Notes under the pieces: model-generated
Database searches by the model: none
The model's input: only the letters and a program-made list of their open reading frames with translations
What the model was told of the DNA's origin: nothing
Source of the DNA: an uncultured Burkholderiales bacterium
Lineage (GTDB): Bacteria; Pseudomonadota; Gammaproteobacteria; Burkholderiales; Burkholderiaceae
Reading direction: 5' to 3'
NCBI GenBank assembly: GCA_946480465.1
Contig: CAMLJY010000007.1
Coordinates: 62,001-126,000 of the forward strand
DNA: 64,000 bases
Part shown: positions 44,130 through 53,839 of the stretch, in pieces
Layout of the letters: every line of letters starts with the position of its first letter
Numbering within the stretch: the stretch's first letter is position 1
Position numbers and translations under genes: made by a program

Positions 44130-46513
44130 GTGAAGCGCTCTGCACGCCACACCCAATTCCGCCGCCATGCCCTGGCCCTGTCCGTCCCGGCCCTGCATGC
44201 GGCCCAGGCCTGCGCCGCTGGCCGTTGAACTACCGACCCAGGCGCTCGACCGCTCGCTGGCGCAGCCGGCCCGCCAGGCCGGGCTGCAGTTGCTGATGCC
44301 CCTGATGCCGTGTACCAGCGCGAAGCGCCCGCCGTGCGCGGCACGCTGGAGCTGCCGCAAGCGCTGGAGCAACTGCTGCGCGGCAGCGGCCTGCGCGGCC
44401 GCGTCGAAGGCGGCACGCTGCTGGTCGAGCGCCTGCCCGCGGCTGTCCGGCAGACCACCCAGCCCACCATGCTGCCCGCGGTGCGGGCCAAGGCTGCCCG
44501 CATCGACGGCTCGGCCAGCACCGCCTACCGCGCCCGCAGCGCCGCAGCCGGCATGCTGGGCGGCAAGGCGGTGAAGGACACGCCCTACAGCATCGAGGTC
44601 CACCCGCGCGACCTGCTGGACAACCTGCAGGCCCGCTCGCTGGCCGACGTGACCAAGGGCGACGCCTCGATCAGCCTGGCTTCCGGCAACCTGGTGACCG
44701 AGAACAACTCGCTGGCCATCCGAGGCATCAGCCCCGACTTTTACACCGGCCGCAAGATCGACGGCCTGAACGCCCGTGTGCGCGCCGACGACCTGCCGCT
44801 GGAGCACTTCGAGCGGGTCGAGATCCTGAAGGGCGCCGGCGGCTTCCTGTACGGCTTCGGCGCGCCGGGCGGCGTGGTCAACCACGTGCTCAAGCGGGCC
44901 GGCGAAGCGCCCGTGCGCACGCTGAGCGCCCAGGTGATGGACAGCGGCCTGGCCCTGCTGCACGGCGACCTGGGCGGCCGCTTCGGCGAAGGCGGCGCCT
45001 TCGGCTACCGCGCCAACCTGGTCCATGAAGCGGGCGACACCTACATCGATGTCGGCGAGTCGCGCCGCCGCTCCGCCTCGGTGGCACTGGACTGGCGACT
45101 GGCACCGGGCCTGGCGTGGCGCATCGACGCGCTGGGCGGCCGCATGAGCGCGACGGCGGCTACTGGGCGCTGACGTCCAATGCCGATGGCAGCGCCGACG
45201 ACTGGACGGTCGCCGCGCCGCCGGCGCCCATCCCCGGCGGCCGCCGGCTGGCGCCGGCCTTCACCCGCTACGCCTCGCGCCACGAAACCTACGGAACGGA
45301 CCTGCGCTGGCAGTTCGCCGGCAACTGGACGCTGCGGGTCGCGCACCGCGCGTCCGAGAACGGCCGCCGGTTCCTCGCGCCCATCCTCTTCGCCTGCGCG
45401 CAGGGCGACTATGCGATGAGCTTCTGGAACTATGCCAACCGCTTCGAAAGCCGGCAGACGCAGGCGGTGCTGGCCGGGCGGGTGGCGACCGGGCCGGTCG
45501 CGACCGGGCCGGTCATGCACGAGCTGAGCGTCGGCGCTTCGCACACCCGCACCCGGGGTTCCAATTCCCAGCCCACGGAATCGGCGACCGCCGGCAGCGG
45601 CAACCTCGCCCACCCGGTCGAGATCGCCAACCCCTTCGCCCGCACCCTGGGCTTCGGCGACGTCAACGCCGAATACGACCGCGTGCGCCAGCGCGAGGTG
45701 TTCGTCTCCGACACCCTGCGCCTGGGCAGCGACTGGAACCTGATCGCCGGGCTGCGGCGCGGCCACCTGAAGAACACGCACGCCGGCTATGCCGAGGCCG
45801 CCACCACGCCGACCGTGGCGGTGGTGTTCCGTCCTGCGGCCGGCGTCTCGCCTTACGCCAGCTACCTGGAAGCGCTGGAAGAGGGCGCCAATGCGCCCGT
45901 GACGGCGGTGAATGCCGGCCAGGTGTTCGGGCCGCTGGTGAGCAAGCAGCATGAGCTGGGCGCGAAGGCCGAAGGGCTCGACTGGGGCGCCACGGCGGCG
46001 TTGTTCCGGCTGCGGCAGGGCCTGACCTACACCACGCCGGACAACGTGTTCACGCAGGACGGCCAGGCGCGCTACCAGGGCGCCGAACTATCGGCCAAAG
46101 TGCGCGTCAACCCGCGCTGGCTGTTCAACGCCAGCGCGATGTGGCTGGACGCGCGCAGCCGCAGGACCAGCGGCGGCACGCTGGACGGCAAGCGCATCCA
46201 CGGCCTGGCACGCGGGCAGTCCAGCGTCCATGCCGAGTACCGCCTCGGCGGCCTGCCGCTGACCCTCACGGCCGGCCTTCGCCACATCGGCCAGTGTCCG
46301 CTCGATGCGCACAACCGCTGGCAGGTGGGCGCGGTGTCGCTGATCGAGGCCGGTGCCCGGCTGGAAGCCGCCTGGTGGGGCCGGCCGGTGACCTTGCGGC
46401 TGAACGTCGACAACCAGGCCGCCAAGGCCTACTGGGTGACGCAGGCCTCGTCGAACTACCTGGTGCCGGGGGCGCCGCGCACCGTCAAGCCGGGCCTGCA
46501 GATGGACTTCTGA
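44130..46513 (+). pseudogene. TonB-dependent siderophore receptor broken by three frameshifts
   Basis: The gene can be followed through four frame segments. A GTG at 44130 (AAGGA upstream) gives a signal peptide (KRSARHTQFRRHALALSVPA) that stops at 44228. An STN secretin/TonB N-terminal segment (AVELPTQALDRSLAQPARQA) continues in another frame to about 44300. The rest of STN, the plug (ILKGAGGFLYGFGAPGGVVN) and the first strands run from about 44310 to 45173. The barrel continues in a third frame from about 45160 to 46513 and ends in QMDF. About 790 codons in total would be full length. Presence of STN and the upstream fecR remnant indicate a signalling receptor. Either real decay or sequencing errors explain the shifts. 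Confidence 0.8.
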
Positions 46514-46549
46514 CGGCGCTCGCTCCTGCTCGGGCACTCAGGTGTGCGC

Positions 46550-46672
46550 TCAGGTGGCCACCAAGGGCACGAACAGGTAGACCGCCATCACGACGGCGGC
46601 CACCAGCTGCCAGTCGAACAGGGCGCGCAGGTCGGTGTCTCGCGGGCTTCCTGTGGGAACCTGCCTGCGCAT
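46550..46672 (-). CDS. Possible 40-residue single-helix membrane protein
   Basis: A short minus-strand frame with a well-placed GGAGG before the ATG at 46672. A polar N-terminus (RRQVPTGSPRDTDLRALFDW) is followed by one hydrophobic helix (QLVAAVVMAVYLFVPLVA). It lies between the receptor pseudogene and vapB. No family is recognised; it may be fortuitous. Confidence 0.35.
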   Translation of the reverse strand: MRRQVPTGSPRDTDLRALFDWQLVAAVVMAVYLFVPLVAT

Positions 46673-46702
46673 CGCCGAGGACCTCCGTTCCCTCGCGACG
46701 CA

Positions 46703-46719
46703 TGCATCGATATGATGCA
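46703..46719. promoter_or_regulatory. Palindrome overlapping a putative -10 box before vapBC
   Basis: TGCATC (46703-46708) and GATGCA (46714-46719) are perfect arms around GATAT. TATGAT (46711-46716), a good -10 hexamer, lies within it, about 30 bp before the vapB start. This placement suits autorepression by the VapBC complex (inferred from known toxin-antitoxin regulation). Confidence 0.45.
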
Positions 46720-46747
46720 CACGCTGACGTACACACATGGGCGAATC

Positions 46748-47011
46748 ATGGCAGCGATGACAACCCGGGTTTTCAACAATGGCAACAGCCAGGCCGTGCG
46801 CATTCCGGCCGAGTTCAGGCTGGACACCGACAGCGTGCGCATCTCTCGCAACGAAGACGGCGACCTGGTGCTGCACCCACTGCGCGCCAAGCGTGGCGCC
46901 GCCTTGATGCAAGCGCTGCGGGCCTTGCGCGAAGCGGACGATGCGTTCGTCGCCGCGCTGGAGGCGGACCGGGACGCCGCCCTGCCGGTGCAGGAGCGCG
47001 AAGCGCTGTGA
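46748..47011 (+). CDS. vapB: Type II antitoxin, VapB/AbrB-fold
   Basis: An 87-residue protein starting at 46748. TTRVFNNGNSQAVRIPAEFR (residues 5-24) is the swapped-hairpin AbrB/SpoVT DNA-binding domain of VapB antitoxins. The C-terminal half (ALMQALRALREADDAFVAAL) is helical and would wrap the toxin. The stop overlaps the vapC start by 4 bp. It neutralises VapC and represses its own operon. An upstream ATG at 46712 would extend it by 12 residues. Confidence 0.88.
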   Translation: MAAMTTRVFNNGNSQAVRIPAEFRLDTDSVRISRNEDGDLVLHPLRAKRGAALMQALRALREADDAFVAALEADRDAALPVQEREAL

Positions 47012-47430
47012 TCTACCTGCTCGACACCAACATCCTGATCTACCTGATCAAAAACCAGCCGCCTGGGGTGGCCGAACGCATTGATGGGCTGTCGGAGGAC
47101 GACAGCCTCTGTATGTCGTTCATCACCTGGGCGGAATTGCTCAAGGGGGCCGAGCGCAGCACGCGCAAGGCCGAGGTGCTGAACCGATTGGAGTCGCTGG
47201 CGCGCCAGGTGCCGGTGCGCTACCCGGCCGGCCCGCGCATCTGCCGCCACTACGCCGAGCAGGCCACGCGGCTGAAGGATGCCGGCACGCCCATCGGCGC
47301 CAACGACCTGTGGATCGCCTGCCACGCGCTGGCGGAGGACGCCACGGTGGTCACGCACAACGTGCGCGATTTCGGGCGGGTGTCCGGCCTGCGCGTCGAA
47401 GACTGGTCGGAGCCCTCGCCGGATCCCTGA
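47008..47430 (+). CDS. vapC: Type II toxin, VapC PIN-domain ribonuclease
   Basis: A 140-residue PIN-domain protein with GTG start overlapping vapB. The acidic metal-binding residues are visible: Asp6 in YLLDTN, Glu43 in TWAELLKG, Asp100 in GANDLWIA and Asp121 in VRDFGRV. All four are intact, so the toxin should be active. VapC enzymes cut tRNA or rRNA when the antitoxin is degraded. The pair lies within the repeat-bounded island and could stabilise it. Confidence 0.92.
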   Translation: MIYLLDTNILIYLIKNQPPGVAERIDGLSEDDSLCMSFITWAELLKGAERSTRKAEVLNRLESLARQVPVRYPAGPRICRHYAEQATRLKDAGTPIGANDLWIACHALAEDATVVTHNVRDFGRVSGLRVEDWSEPSPDP

Positions 47431-47503
47431 ATCGTCTGACCACGATCCGTCTCGTCCGGACGGCCCGGAAAAACACATCGCCAAGCTGGTCGGTGTTCCG
47501 TCG

Positions 47504-49681
47504 TCAGTACGTCCATCGCACCGTCACCGACCCGTTGCGCGGCGCGCCGTGGAAGGTCTGGCCCGGCCACATCAGGCTGTTCAGGTACTTCTCGTTGGTG
47601 GCGTTCTCCAGCTTGGCGGTCGCGCTGAGCTGGCGCGTCAGTTCGTAGGTGGCCGCCAGGTCGAGCAAGGCATAGGCCGCCTGGCGCGTGATCACGCTGC
47701 CGTCGCTGCGCTGGTAGTCGCTTTGCCACTTGAGGCTCGCGCCGAGCTTGAGCGCGGGCAGCGCGGGCACGCGCCAGCTCGTGCTCAGGCGCAGCGTCCG
47801 GCGCGGCACGTAGGTGCGCACGGGCGTGCCGTCGGGCGCCTGGATGCGCAGCTGCGTGTAGCCGCCGCTGGCCTCCCAGCCCGGCGCCAGCGTGCCGGCG
47901 ATGTCGAGCTCGAAGCCGGTGGAGGTGGCGTCGATGCCGCGGTAGTAGGTGCGGCTGGTCGCCGCGTCGAAACCTGCGGATTCGGCGGTGTTGTCCTGCT
48001 TCACCCGAAATACCGCCAACGACCCATTGAGCCGGCCATTCATCCACTCGCCTTTCACGCCCAGTTCGGCATTGCTGCCCTTGATCGGCGGCAGGACGTG
48101 GCCGGCCCGATCGGTCTGGTGCTGCGGGTTGTAGGTGGCGCCGTGGCTGCCGTACAGCGAGTGATGGCGGTCGAGCGTCCAGGTGGCGCCGAGGTACGGC
48201 GTGAGCTCGGTCTCGCGGTAGTCGTGCGCGGTGCCGTACTGGATGCCGCGGCTGGTGGCGCGCGTGACAGTGGCGCCCGTGATGAGCTCGAGCGCATCGG
48301 TGGCGTCCCAGCGCGCCACGGCGTACAGCGAGCTTCGGCGGTTGCTGAAGTCGGCAAAGCCGGTCTGGCCGCCGTCGAAGGCCGGCCGCGGGAAGCTGCC
48401 GGCGAGCATCTGGCTTTCGGTCAGCGGCTGCATGCCGTCGTCGTCGCTCGAGCGCAGGTGGTTGTCGCTCTTGCCGGCGTTGGTGCCCAGCACCAGTTCA
48501 TGCCGCCGGCCCCCCAGGGTGAAGGGACCACGGACGTGCACATCGGCGATCAGCTGCTTTTCGATGTGGCCGTACTTCGAGGGCCAGGTCTGCAGGCCGG
48601 CGCCGGTGGCGCGCTCCGGCTTGCCCATCACGAAGAACAGCTCGGCGTCCGACTCCAGCACGCGCCGCGTCAGCACCGCCTTGGCCTGCCAGCCGCCGCT
48701 CAGGCGCCGCGTGAGCTCGGCGAAGGTCTGCGTGTCGTCGGTGTTCCAGTAGGCCCAGCGCGGTGCCGAGCTGGCCGACACCGGGTAGGCGGTCGGCGTG
48801 CCGTCGCCGTGGAACAGGGGCAGCGCGCCCCACATCACGCCCTGGGGCCGGTTGTGCTGCGCCGAGTGGCCCAGCGCGAGCGTGGTGCCGGACGCGACAT
48901 CGAATTCCACGATGCCGCCGTACAGGTGCTTGGCGAGCGAGTAGCGGTCGAGGTACGAATCGCCGTCCTGGCTGGCCGCGGTGAAGCGGCCCCGCACGCT
49001 GCCGGCGGCGTTGAGCGGGCCGGCGACATCAGCGTCCAGGCGCCGCTTGTCCCACGAGCCGGTGGTGAGCGCCGCGCTGGCCTGGAAGGCGGGGGTGGGG
49101 CGCTTGCGCACGAAGTTGACGGTGGCCGAGGGGTTGCCGGTGGACGACATCAGCCCGTTGGCGCCGCGCAGCACTTCGACGCGGTCGTAGAGGGCGGTGT
49201 CGAGGTTGCCGATCTGGTCGCCGGTGGCGAACGGCAGGCCGATGCCGTCGAGCTGGAAGTTGGAGACCTCGAAGCCGCGCACCGAGAAGTAGCTGCGGTC
49301 GGGCTCCACGCGCTCGACGTTCACGCCGGTCACGCCGGCGAGCAGGTCGTTGACGTCGTTGAGGACGAAGTCGTCGATCAGCGTGCGTGGCACGACGCTG
49401 ATCGACTGGGGCGTCTCGCGCAGCGAGAGGTCGAGCTTGGTGGCGGTGCTGGCCGAGCGCGCGCCGTACTGGCCGGTGCCTTCGGTGGCGCGGTCGCGCC
49501 GGGCGCTCGCCTTCACCACCGGCATCGTCGTTTCGGCGGCGGCGTCCGGGGCCGTCGGTGGTGCGGCCTGGGCGTGCAGGGCGGCGAGCAGATGCGCGGC
49601 CAGCGCCATGGGCCGGAACAGCGGACATGCGCCGCGACGTGTAGCTGACACGAGACTTCCTTCTGGGGTTGGGCGCATCAC
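47504..49681 (-). CDS. TonB-dependent siderophore receptor (FpvA/FhuE-type, no STN domain)
   Basis: A 725-residue outer-membrane receptor. A signal peptide lies near residues 20-40 (LAAHLLAALHAQAA), followed by a TonB-box-like TTMPVVKASA near 51. The plug includes LRETPQSISVVPRTLIDDF near 86 and VRGFEVSNFQLDGIGLPF near 128. EVLRGANGLMSSTGNPSATVNFVRKRP near 168 is the end of the plug. The barrel ends with VTVRWTY, the aromatic terminal residue needed for assembly. It takes up a ferric siderophore, probably hydroxamate-type by resemblance to FhuE/FpvA. It appears intact. It is the last gene of a minus-strand operon after the second receptor. Confidence 0.9.
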   Translation of the reverse strand: MMRPTPEGSLVSATRRGACPLFRPMALAAHLLAALHAQAAPPTAPDAAAETTMPVVKASARRDRATEGTGQYGARSASTATKLDLSLRETPQSISVVPRTLIDDFVLNDVNDLLAGVTGVNVERVEPDRSYFSVRGFEVSNFQLDGIGLPFATGDQIGNLDTALYDRVEVLRGANGLMSSTGNPSATVNFVRKRPTPAFQASAALTTGSWDKRRLDADVAGPLNAAGSVRGRFTAASQDGDSYLDRYSLAKHLYGGIVEFDVASGTTLALGHSAQHNRPQGVMWGALPLFHGDGTPTAYPVSASSAPRWAYWNTDDTQTFAELTRRLSGGWQAKAVLTRRVLESDAELFFVMGKPERATGAGLQTWPSKYGHIEKQLIADVHVRGPFTLGGRRHELVLGTNAGKSDNHLRSSDDDGMQPLTESQMLAGSFPRPAFDGGQTGFADFSNRRSSLYAVARWDATDALELITGATVTRATSRGIQYGTAHDYRETELTPYLGATWTLDRHHSLYGSHGATYNPQHQTDRAGHVLPPIKGSNAELGVKGEWMNGRLNGSLAVFRVKQDNTAESAGFDAATSRTYYRGIDATSTGFELDIAGTLAPGWEASGGYTQLRIQAPDGTPVRTYVPRRTLRLSTSWRVPALPALKLGASLKWQSDYQRSDGSVITRQAAYALLDLAATYELTRQLSATAKLENATNEKYLNSLMWPGQTFHGAPRNGSVTVRWTY

Positions 49682-49866
49682 GGCGCCATGGATGTGCTGT
49701 GGGTTTTGGGCGACGCGGACGCTGCGTTCCCGGCCGTACTGGGTGATGGGGGGCGCCGCCAGCCAGCTTCAGCGTTGCGGCTCGCTGGCGAAGCCGGTCT
49801 GGCCCAGGCCGGCGCGGCACGCACTGGCCAGCGTCTCGGCCAGGGGCAGGGTGGTCATGGCCACGC

Positions 49867-52077
49867 TCACCAGCGGTAATGCGCCGACAGCGTGGCCTTG
49901 CGGCGCTGGCCGAACCAGCAGTCGCCGCGCGACAGGCAGGTGGCCAGGTAGTCCTTGTCGGTGAGGTTGTTGACGTTGAGCGCGAAGCGCCACGGGCCGC
50001 TGTCGTAGGACGCCATGGCATCGGCCAGCGTCACCGAAGGCACGAAGACCTGGCCGGTGCCGTCGCCGACGCGGCCGACGTGGCGCACGCCGGCCCCGGC
50101 GCGCAGCCCCGGTAGCAGCCAGCCCAGCCGGTGCACCGCCCACAGCGAAGCGCTGTGCTCGGGGATGCTGCCCAGCTGCTCGCCGGCGGACAGCTGGCCG
50201 CCCCAGCCATCGGCGTTGGCGCGGGCGCGGGTGTAGGTGTAGCTGCCCAGCAGCTCCCAGCGCGCGGTGTCGGCCTTCAGCTCGGCCTCCAGGCCCTTCA
50301 CGCGGGCCTTGCCGATCTGCACGCTGCGGCCCACCTGCTGCGGGTCGGGCGTCAGGCGGTTGGTCTCTTCCAGCGCATAGACCGAGACGGTGGCCTGCAC
50401 CGGCCGGCGGTCCCACTTCAGGCCGAGTTCCACCTGCTTGCCGCGCTTGGGGCGGTAGGAGCGGCCCTCGGCATCGGTGCCGGCCACCGGGTTGAAAGAC
50501 TCGGAATAGCTGGCGTAGGGCGACACACCCGGCAGCACCTCGTAGACCGCCCCGAGGTTGACGGAGGTGGCGGATGTGCGTTCGGTGGGGCTGCCGACCG
50601 AGGTGGTGCGCACCGTGTCGCGGCGCAAGCCGACGCGCACGCTCACTTTGTCCGTCAGCTTCAACTGGTCCTGAAGCAGCATGCCGAAGCGCCGCACTCG
50701 GCTGTCCGTGGGCTGCGCGTCGGCGGCCAGCGCGGGTTCCGGAAAGCTGCCGTACACCGGCGCGTAGACGTTAAGCGGCGTCGCCGCCTCTTCGGTGGAG
50801 AACTGGCGCGAGTCGTGGCGCACGCCGTCGATGCCGAAGAGCAGCGTGTGCGCCACGCCGCCGGTGCGCAGCCTGCCTTCCAGCAGCGCCTCGGCGGTGG
50901 TGATGCGCACCTGGTCGTCGTAGACGTAGTACAGCCGGTTCATGTGGCGGCCGTTCGGGTCGGCCGCGCCGCTGGCGTCGACGAAGCCGTCCCACCAGGC
51001 GGCGTACATCGACTTCATCACCCCGTCCACCCGGTCGTGCCGCAGCTGCTGGCGCAGGCGCCAGCTGTCGTTCAGGCCCAGGTCGATGGACCAGCCGGCG
51101 CGCCGGCGCGTGCCGCCGTAACGGTCCCAGGCCGGCTCGCCGATGAACAGGTCGCTGGGGATGCGGCCGTGCGGCGCGTCCTGCAGCGTGCCGGCCAGGC
51201 CCAGGAAGGCGTTGGTGTTGCCGCTGCGGTCGCGCTGGTGTTCGGCGTACACGGTCACCGCGTCGCCGTTGCGCCGGCGCCAGGTGAGCGAGGGCGCGAG
51301 CAGCGTGCGTTCATCGTCGGCATGCCGCACCTGCGTGCCGGTGTCGCGGCCCAGCGCCACCAGGCGGTACAACCAGCGGCCGCCAGCGTCGATCGGGCCG
51401 GTCAGGTCGGCCTGCAGTTCCTTGTGCGCATGGCTGCCCAGCACCACGCCGATCTCGTGCGCGGCCAGCGGCTGCGGCCGCTTCGACACCAGGTTGACGA
51501 CGCCGCCGGGGTCGTTGGCGCCGGCGATGATGGACGACGGGCCGCGCAGCACCTCGATGCGCTCGTGCGCGTAGGGCTCGGTGCGCACGATGCCCCACCA
51601 GCCGGACAGCGGCAGGCGCATGCCGTCGAGCAGCAGCGTCGATTCCTCGCTGCCGCGCAGGCCGAACCAGTCGCCGCGGTTGTCGATGCCATACACCTCG
51701 TGCCGCACGCCGGCGCTGTAGCGCAGGGCCTCCTGCAGGTTGGCCGAGCCCTGGTCCTTGACCTGGTCGGCGGTGATCACGGTGACCGCCTGCGGCACCT
51801 CGTTCAGCGGCGTGTCGGTCTTGGTGGCGGTGGCGCTGCGGCGCGCCACGTAGCCCGGCACCGGCGAGGTGGCGGTCTCCTTCGTGCCCGTGGCGGTGGC
51901 GCGGATGACGGGCAGCACGGTTTCGGGCGCGGAAGCGGCGGGCTGCGGCGCAGGCGGGGCGGCCGGTCCAGTGGACCGGGCGTGAGACGCGGCCGGTGCC
52001 ACTGCAAGCAGGGCGGCGGAGGCGAGGAGCCAGTGTCGGCGTCGAGGATCAGGAATGCGCATGGACCGCGGAGTCAT
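49867..52077 (-). CDS. TonB-dependent siderophore receptor (FhuA/FoxA-type)
   Basis: A 736-residue receptor. The leader has RRRHWLLASAALLAVAPAAS (residues 12-31). A TonB-box-like ETVLPVIRATA near 52 is followed by a plug: LNEVPQAVTVITADQVKDQG near 90, FGLRGSEESTLLLDGMRLPL near 138 and EVLRGPSSIIAGANDPGGVV near 173. The 22-strand barrel ends LSAHYRW. FhuA/FoxA-like receptors import ferrichrome or ferrioxamine. An unusual pair of cysteines (TCLSRGDCWFG) lies just before the last strand. It appears intact and is followed by the receptor gene at 47504-49681. Confidence 0.9.
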   Translation of the reverse strand: MTPRSMRIPDPRRRHWLLASAALLAVAPAASHARSTGPAAPPAPQPAASAPETVLPVIRATATGTKETATSPVPGYVARRSATATKTDTPLNEVPQAVTVITADQVKDQGSANLQEALRYSAGVRHEVYGIDNRGDWFGLRGSEESTLLLDGMRLPLSGWWGIVRTEPYAHERIEVLRGPSSIIAGANDPGGVVNLVSKRPQPLAAHEIGVVLGSHAHKELQADLTGPIDAGGRWLYRLVALGRDTGTQVRHADDERTLLAPSLTWRRRNGDAVTVYAEHQRDRSGNTNAFLGLAGTLQDAPHGRIPSDLFIGEPAWDRYGGTRRRAGWSIDLGLNDSWRLRQQLRHDRVDGVMKSMYAAWWDGFVDASGAADPNGRHMNRLYYVYDDQVRITTAEALLEGRLRTGGVAHTLLFGIDGVRHDSRQFSTEEAATPLNVYAPVYGSFPEPALAADAQPTDSRVRRFGMLLQDQLKLTDKVSVRVGLRRDTVRTTSVGSPTERTSATSVNLGAVYEVLPGVSPYASYSESFNPVAGTDAEGRSYRPKRGKQVELGLKWDRRPVQATVSVYALEETNRLTPDPQQVGRSVQIGKARVKGLEAELKADTARWELLGSYTYTRARANADGWGGQLSAGEQLGSIPEHSASLWAVHRLGWLLPGLRAGAGVRHVGRVGDGTGQVFVPSVTLADAMASYDSGPWRFALNVNNLTDKDYLATCLSRGDCWFGQRRKATLSAHYRW

Positions 52078-52259
52078 GGGTGGAAGTGGGGGTCAGGGTC
52101 TGGTCAGGGGCAGCTGTTTGCAGGTGGCCTTGGTCGCACCGATATGCAGTTAGGAACTGGGGACGCGGCGCCACCGGGGCAGAGCGTTCACGGGCTCTGG
52201 TGATCGGTGCGCCCGGCCTTGGCGGACGGGCCTGGTGCACGGGCCCTGATGCCTGGGCC

Positions 52260-52508
52260 CTAGTGCAAGGGCGGCGTGCCGCCCGGCAGCGCCCCGGGCA
52301 GCGCTGCGGCGGCGGGGCCGCCGTCCATGCGGCGCTGCGCCTGTGCCAGCAGGGCCCGCAGCTCCCGGAAGGCGACCGGTTCGAAGCGCAGGCTCACGTA
52401 TTGCACGGTGATGGTGACCACGCCGCACGGGCAGACGCTGACGGCGCCCAGCTCGTTGCGGGCCAAGGTCAGGCCGGGGCCGTGGTCGGGGGATTCGTCG
52501 GAATGCAT
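52260..52508 (-). CDS. Small cysteine-containing protein of a heme/iron operon, unknown function
   Basis: An 82-residue frame starting at 52508, 17 bp after the hmuS stop. LARNELGAVSVCPCGVVTIT near residues 15-34 holds a C-P-C-G motif, followed by VSLRFEPVAFRELRALLAQAQRRM, an amphipathic helix. The sequence then becomes Ala/Gly/Pro-rich. I recall similar short proteins beside heme-uptake genes in Burkholderiales but know no function. The C-x-C motif might bind metal or heme. Confidence 0.6.
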   Translation of the reverse strand: MHSDESPDHGPGLTLARNELGAVSVCPCGVVTITVQYVSLRFEPVAFRELRALLAQAQRRMDGGPAAAALPGALPGGTPPLH

Positions 52509-52525
52509 GGCGTCGGTCCGGTTCT

Positions 52526-53609
52526 TCAAGGGGCACACGGCTCGGCCTCGGGGCTCAGGGCGTCCAGCAGGCAGCGCCATTCGCAGCGCTCGGACTGCCC
52601 GGGCTGGCGTTCGCCCGAAAAGGTGGCGATGGCCTGGCCGTCGGCGTCGAACAGCTCCAGCGAATGCACCAGCCCCTCGCAGCCCGGCTTCTTCACCAGC
52701 CAGGCGTGGGCGATGCAGTCCTCGCGCAGGTGCAGGGTGAAGCCGGCTTCGCGCACGCGCAGCCACGGGCCCATGACGTCGATGCGCCTGACCGGGCCGG
52801 CATGGGTCTGGACCGTGCCGCGGTTCGCGACGCTGACGACGATGGGCGTGCCGTCCTGCGCGGCGCGCGCCCAGCACGTCGTGCGCGGTGGCCGGCGGCA
52901 TCCCGGCCGCGTAGCCCCGGGGTGCCAACCGCAGGGCCTGCAAGGACGACAGCGCGAAGCGGCTGAGCAGGTCCGGGAAGTCGTGCGGGTCGTGCATCGA
53001 TGTCCAGGCGGCGCCGAAAGCGCGCACGTCCACCTCGGCGTCCGGCCGTTCGTCGGCGCAATGCGCGGCAGGCGCCAGGTCGATGTCGCAGCCCAGCGCC
53101 GGCGCGGCGAAGGCATCGACGATGGCGAACCATGCCGCGACCCGGCTCTGCAGGCCGAGCACGACCTCGTGCGTGGCGTCGCCCTGGCCATCGAAGAACT
53201 GCAGCGCGCGCCGCAGCGTGCCATCGGCCAGCCGCTGCTCGACCGCGAAGCCGAACGCCCAGTGCTCGTAGGCGGCGCGCAGGTCGATGGCACCCCCGAG
53301 CACCAGGCCCAGGTTGCCGATGGCGGCGGTGCGCGTGTACACGCCCGGCTTCTCGATGGTGCAGGCGCCGTTGCTGGTCAGGGCGGTCACCGGGCCCAGC
53401 GCCTCGAGCGTGGCGACCAGGCGCGGCCATTCGGCGCGCAGCCGGCGCGCCTTCAGCGGGGACTCGGCGGGGTGGAAAGGCTCGCCATGCGCCGCGATCA
53501 CCTCGGCTTCGCTCAGGCCGAGCGTGCGCGCCGCTTCCCGGCGCTGCGCGGGCGTTGCCGGCTGCGCTTCGCGCAGGGCGGCGCGGATGGCTGCGGGTGG
53601 TCGTCTCAT
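52526..53609 (-). pseudogene. hmuS: hmuS/hemS-type heme-degradation (hemin-degrading) protein with one frameshift
   Basis: Residues 1-240 read in one frame from the ATG at 53609: IRAALREAQPATPAQRREAA, then TSNGACTIEKPGVYTRTAAIGNLGLVLGGAIDLRAAYEHW near residue 85-125. Near 52865-52880 the frame changes, and the C-terminal half continues as GTPIVVSVANRGTVQTHAGP, WLRVREAGFTLHLREDCIAHAWLVKKP and the end near 52526. Total length of about 360 codons equals intact HmuS. The protein handles heme in the cytoplasm after import. It heads the operon with the 82-residue gene and two TonB receptors, behind a Fur box. One shift could be a sequencing error. Confidence 0.75.
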
Positions 53610-53818
53610 CGGCCGCCCCGATAGCTTGTTACGTACGTGTCCGTCGCTGCAGGGAGCCCGTTGCGGGCGCCTTGAAGTTCGCCGATCGGGGCGGGGCGCG
53701 CGGTCGTGTTGTCGGTCCAGTGGTGCACAGCGTGTCCTGAAGAGGCTGGGGCACGTGCTGGCGCGCGGCTGGCTGGTGCGACGCGGCGGTCGGGCGCCGG
53801 TGGGGATGGTGTGTAGTG

Positions 53819-53839
53819 TAATGCGAATGAGTCGCATTA
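53819..53839. promoter_or_regulatory. Fur box upstream of the hmuS-receptor operon
   Basis: TAATGCGA (53819-53826) and TCGCATTA (53832-53839) are perfect arms around ATGAG, matching the betaproteobacterial iron box. It lies 210 bp upstream of the hmuS start on the minus strand. Iron-dependent repression by Fur is inferred from the match and the gene content. Confidence 0.7.

Noticed and set aside
50131..52203. 690-codon plus-strand frame opposite a TonB receptor gene
   Set aside because: Ala/Arg/His-rich with no motif; the minus-strand receptor is complete with plug and barrel features.
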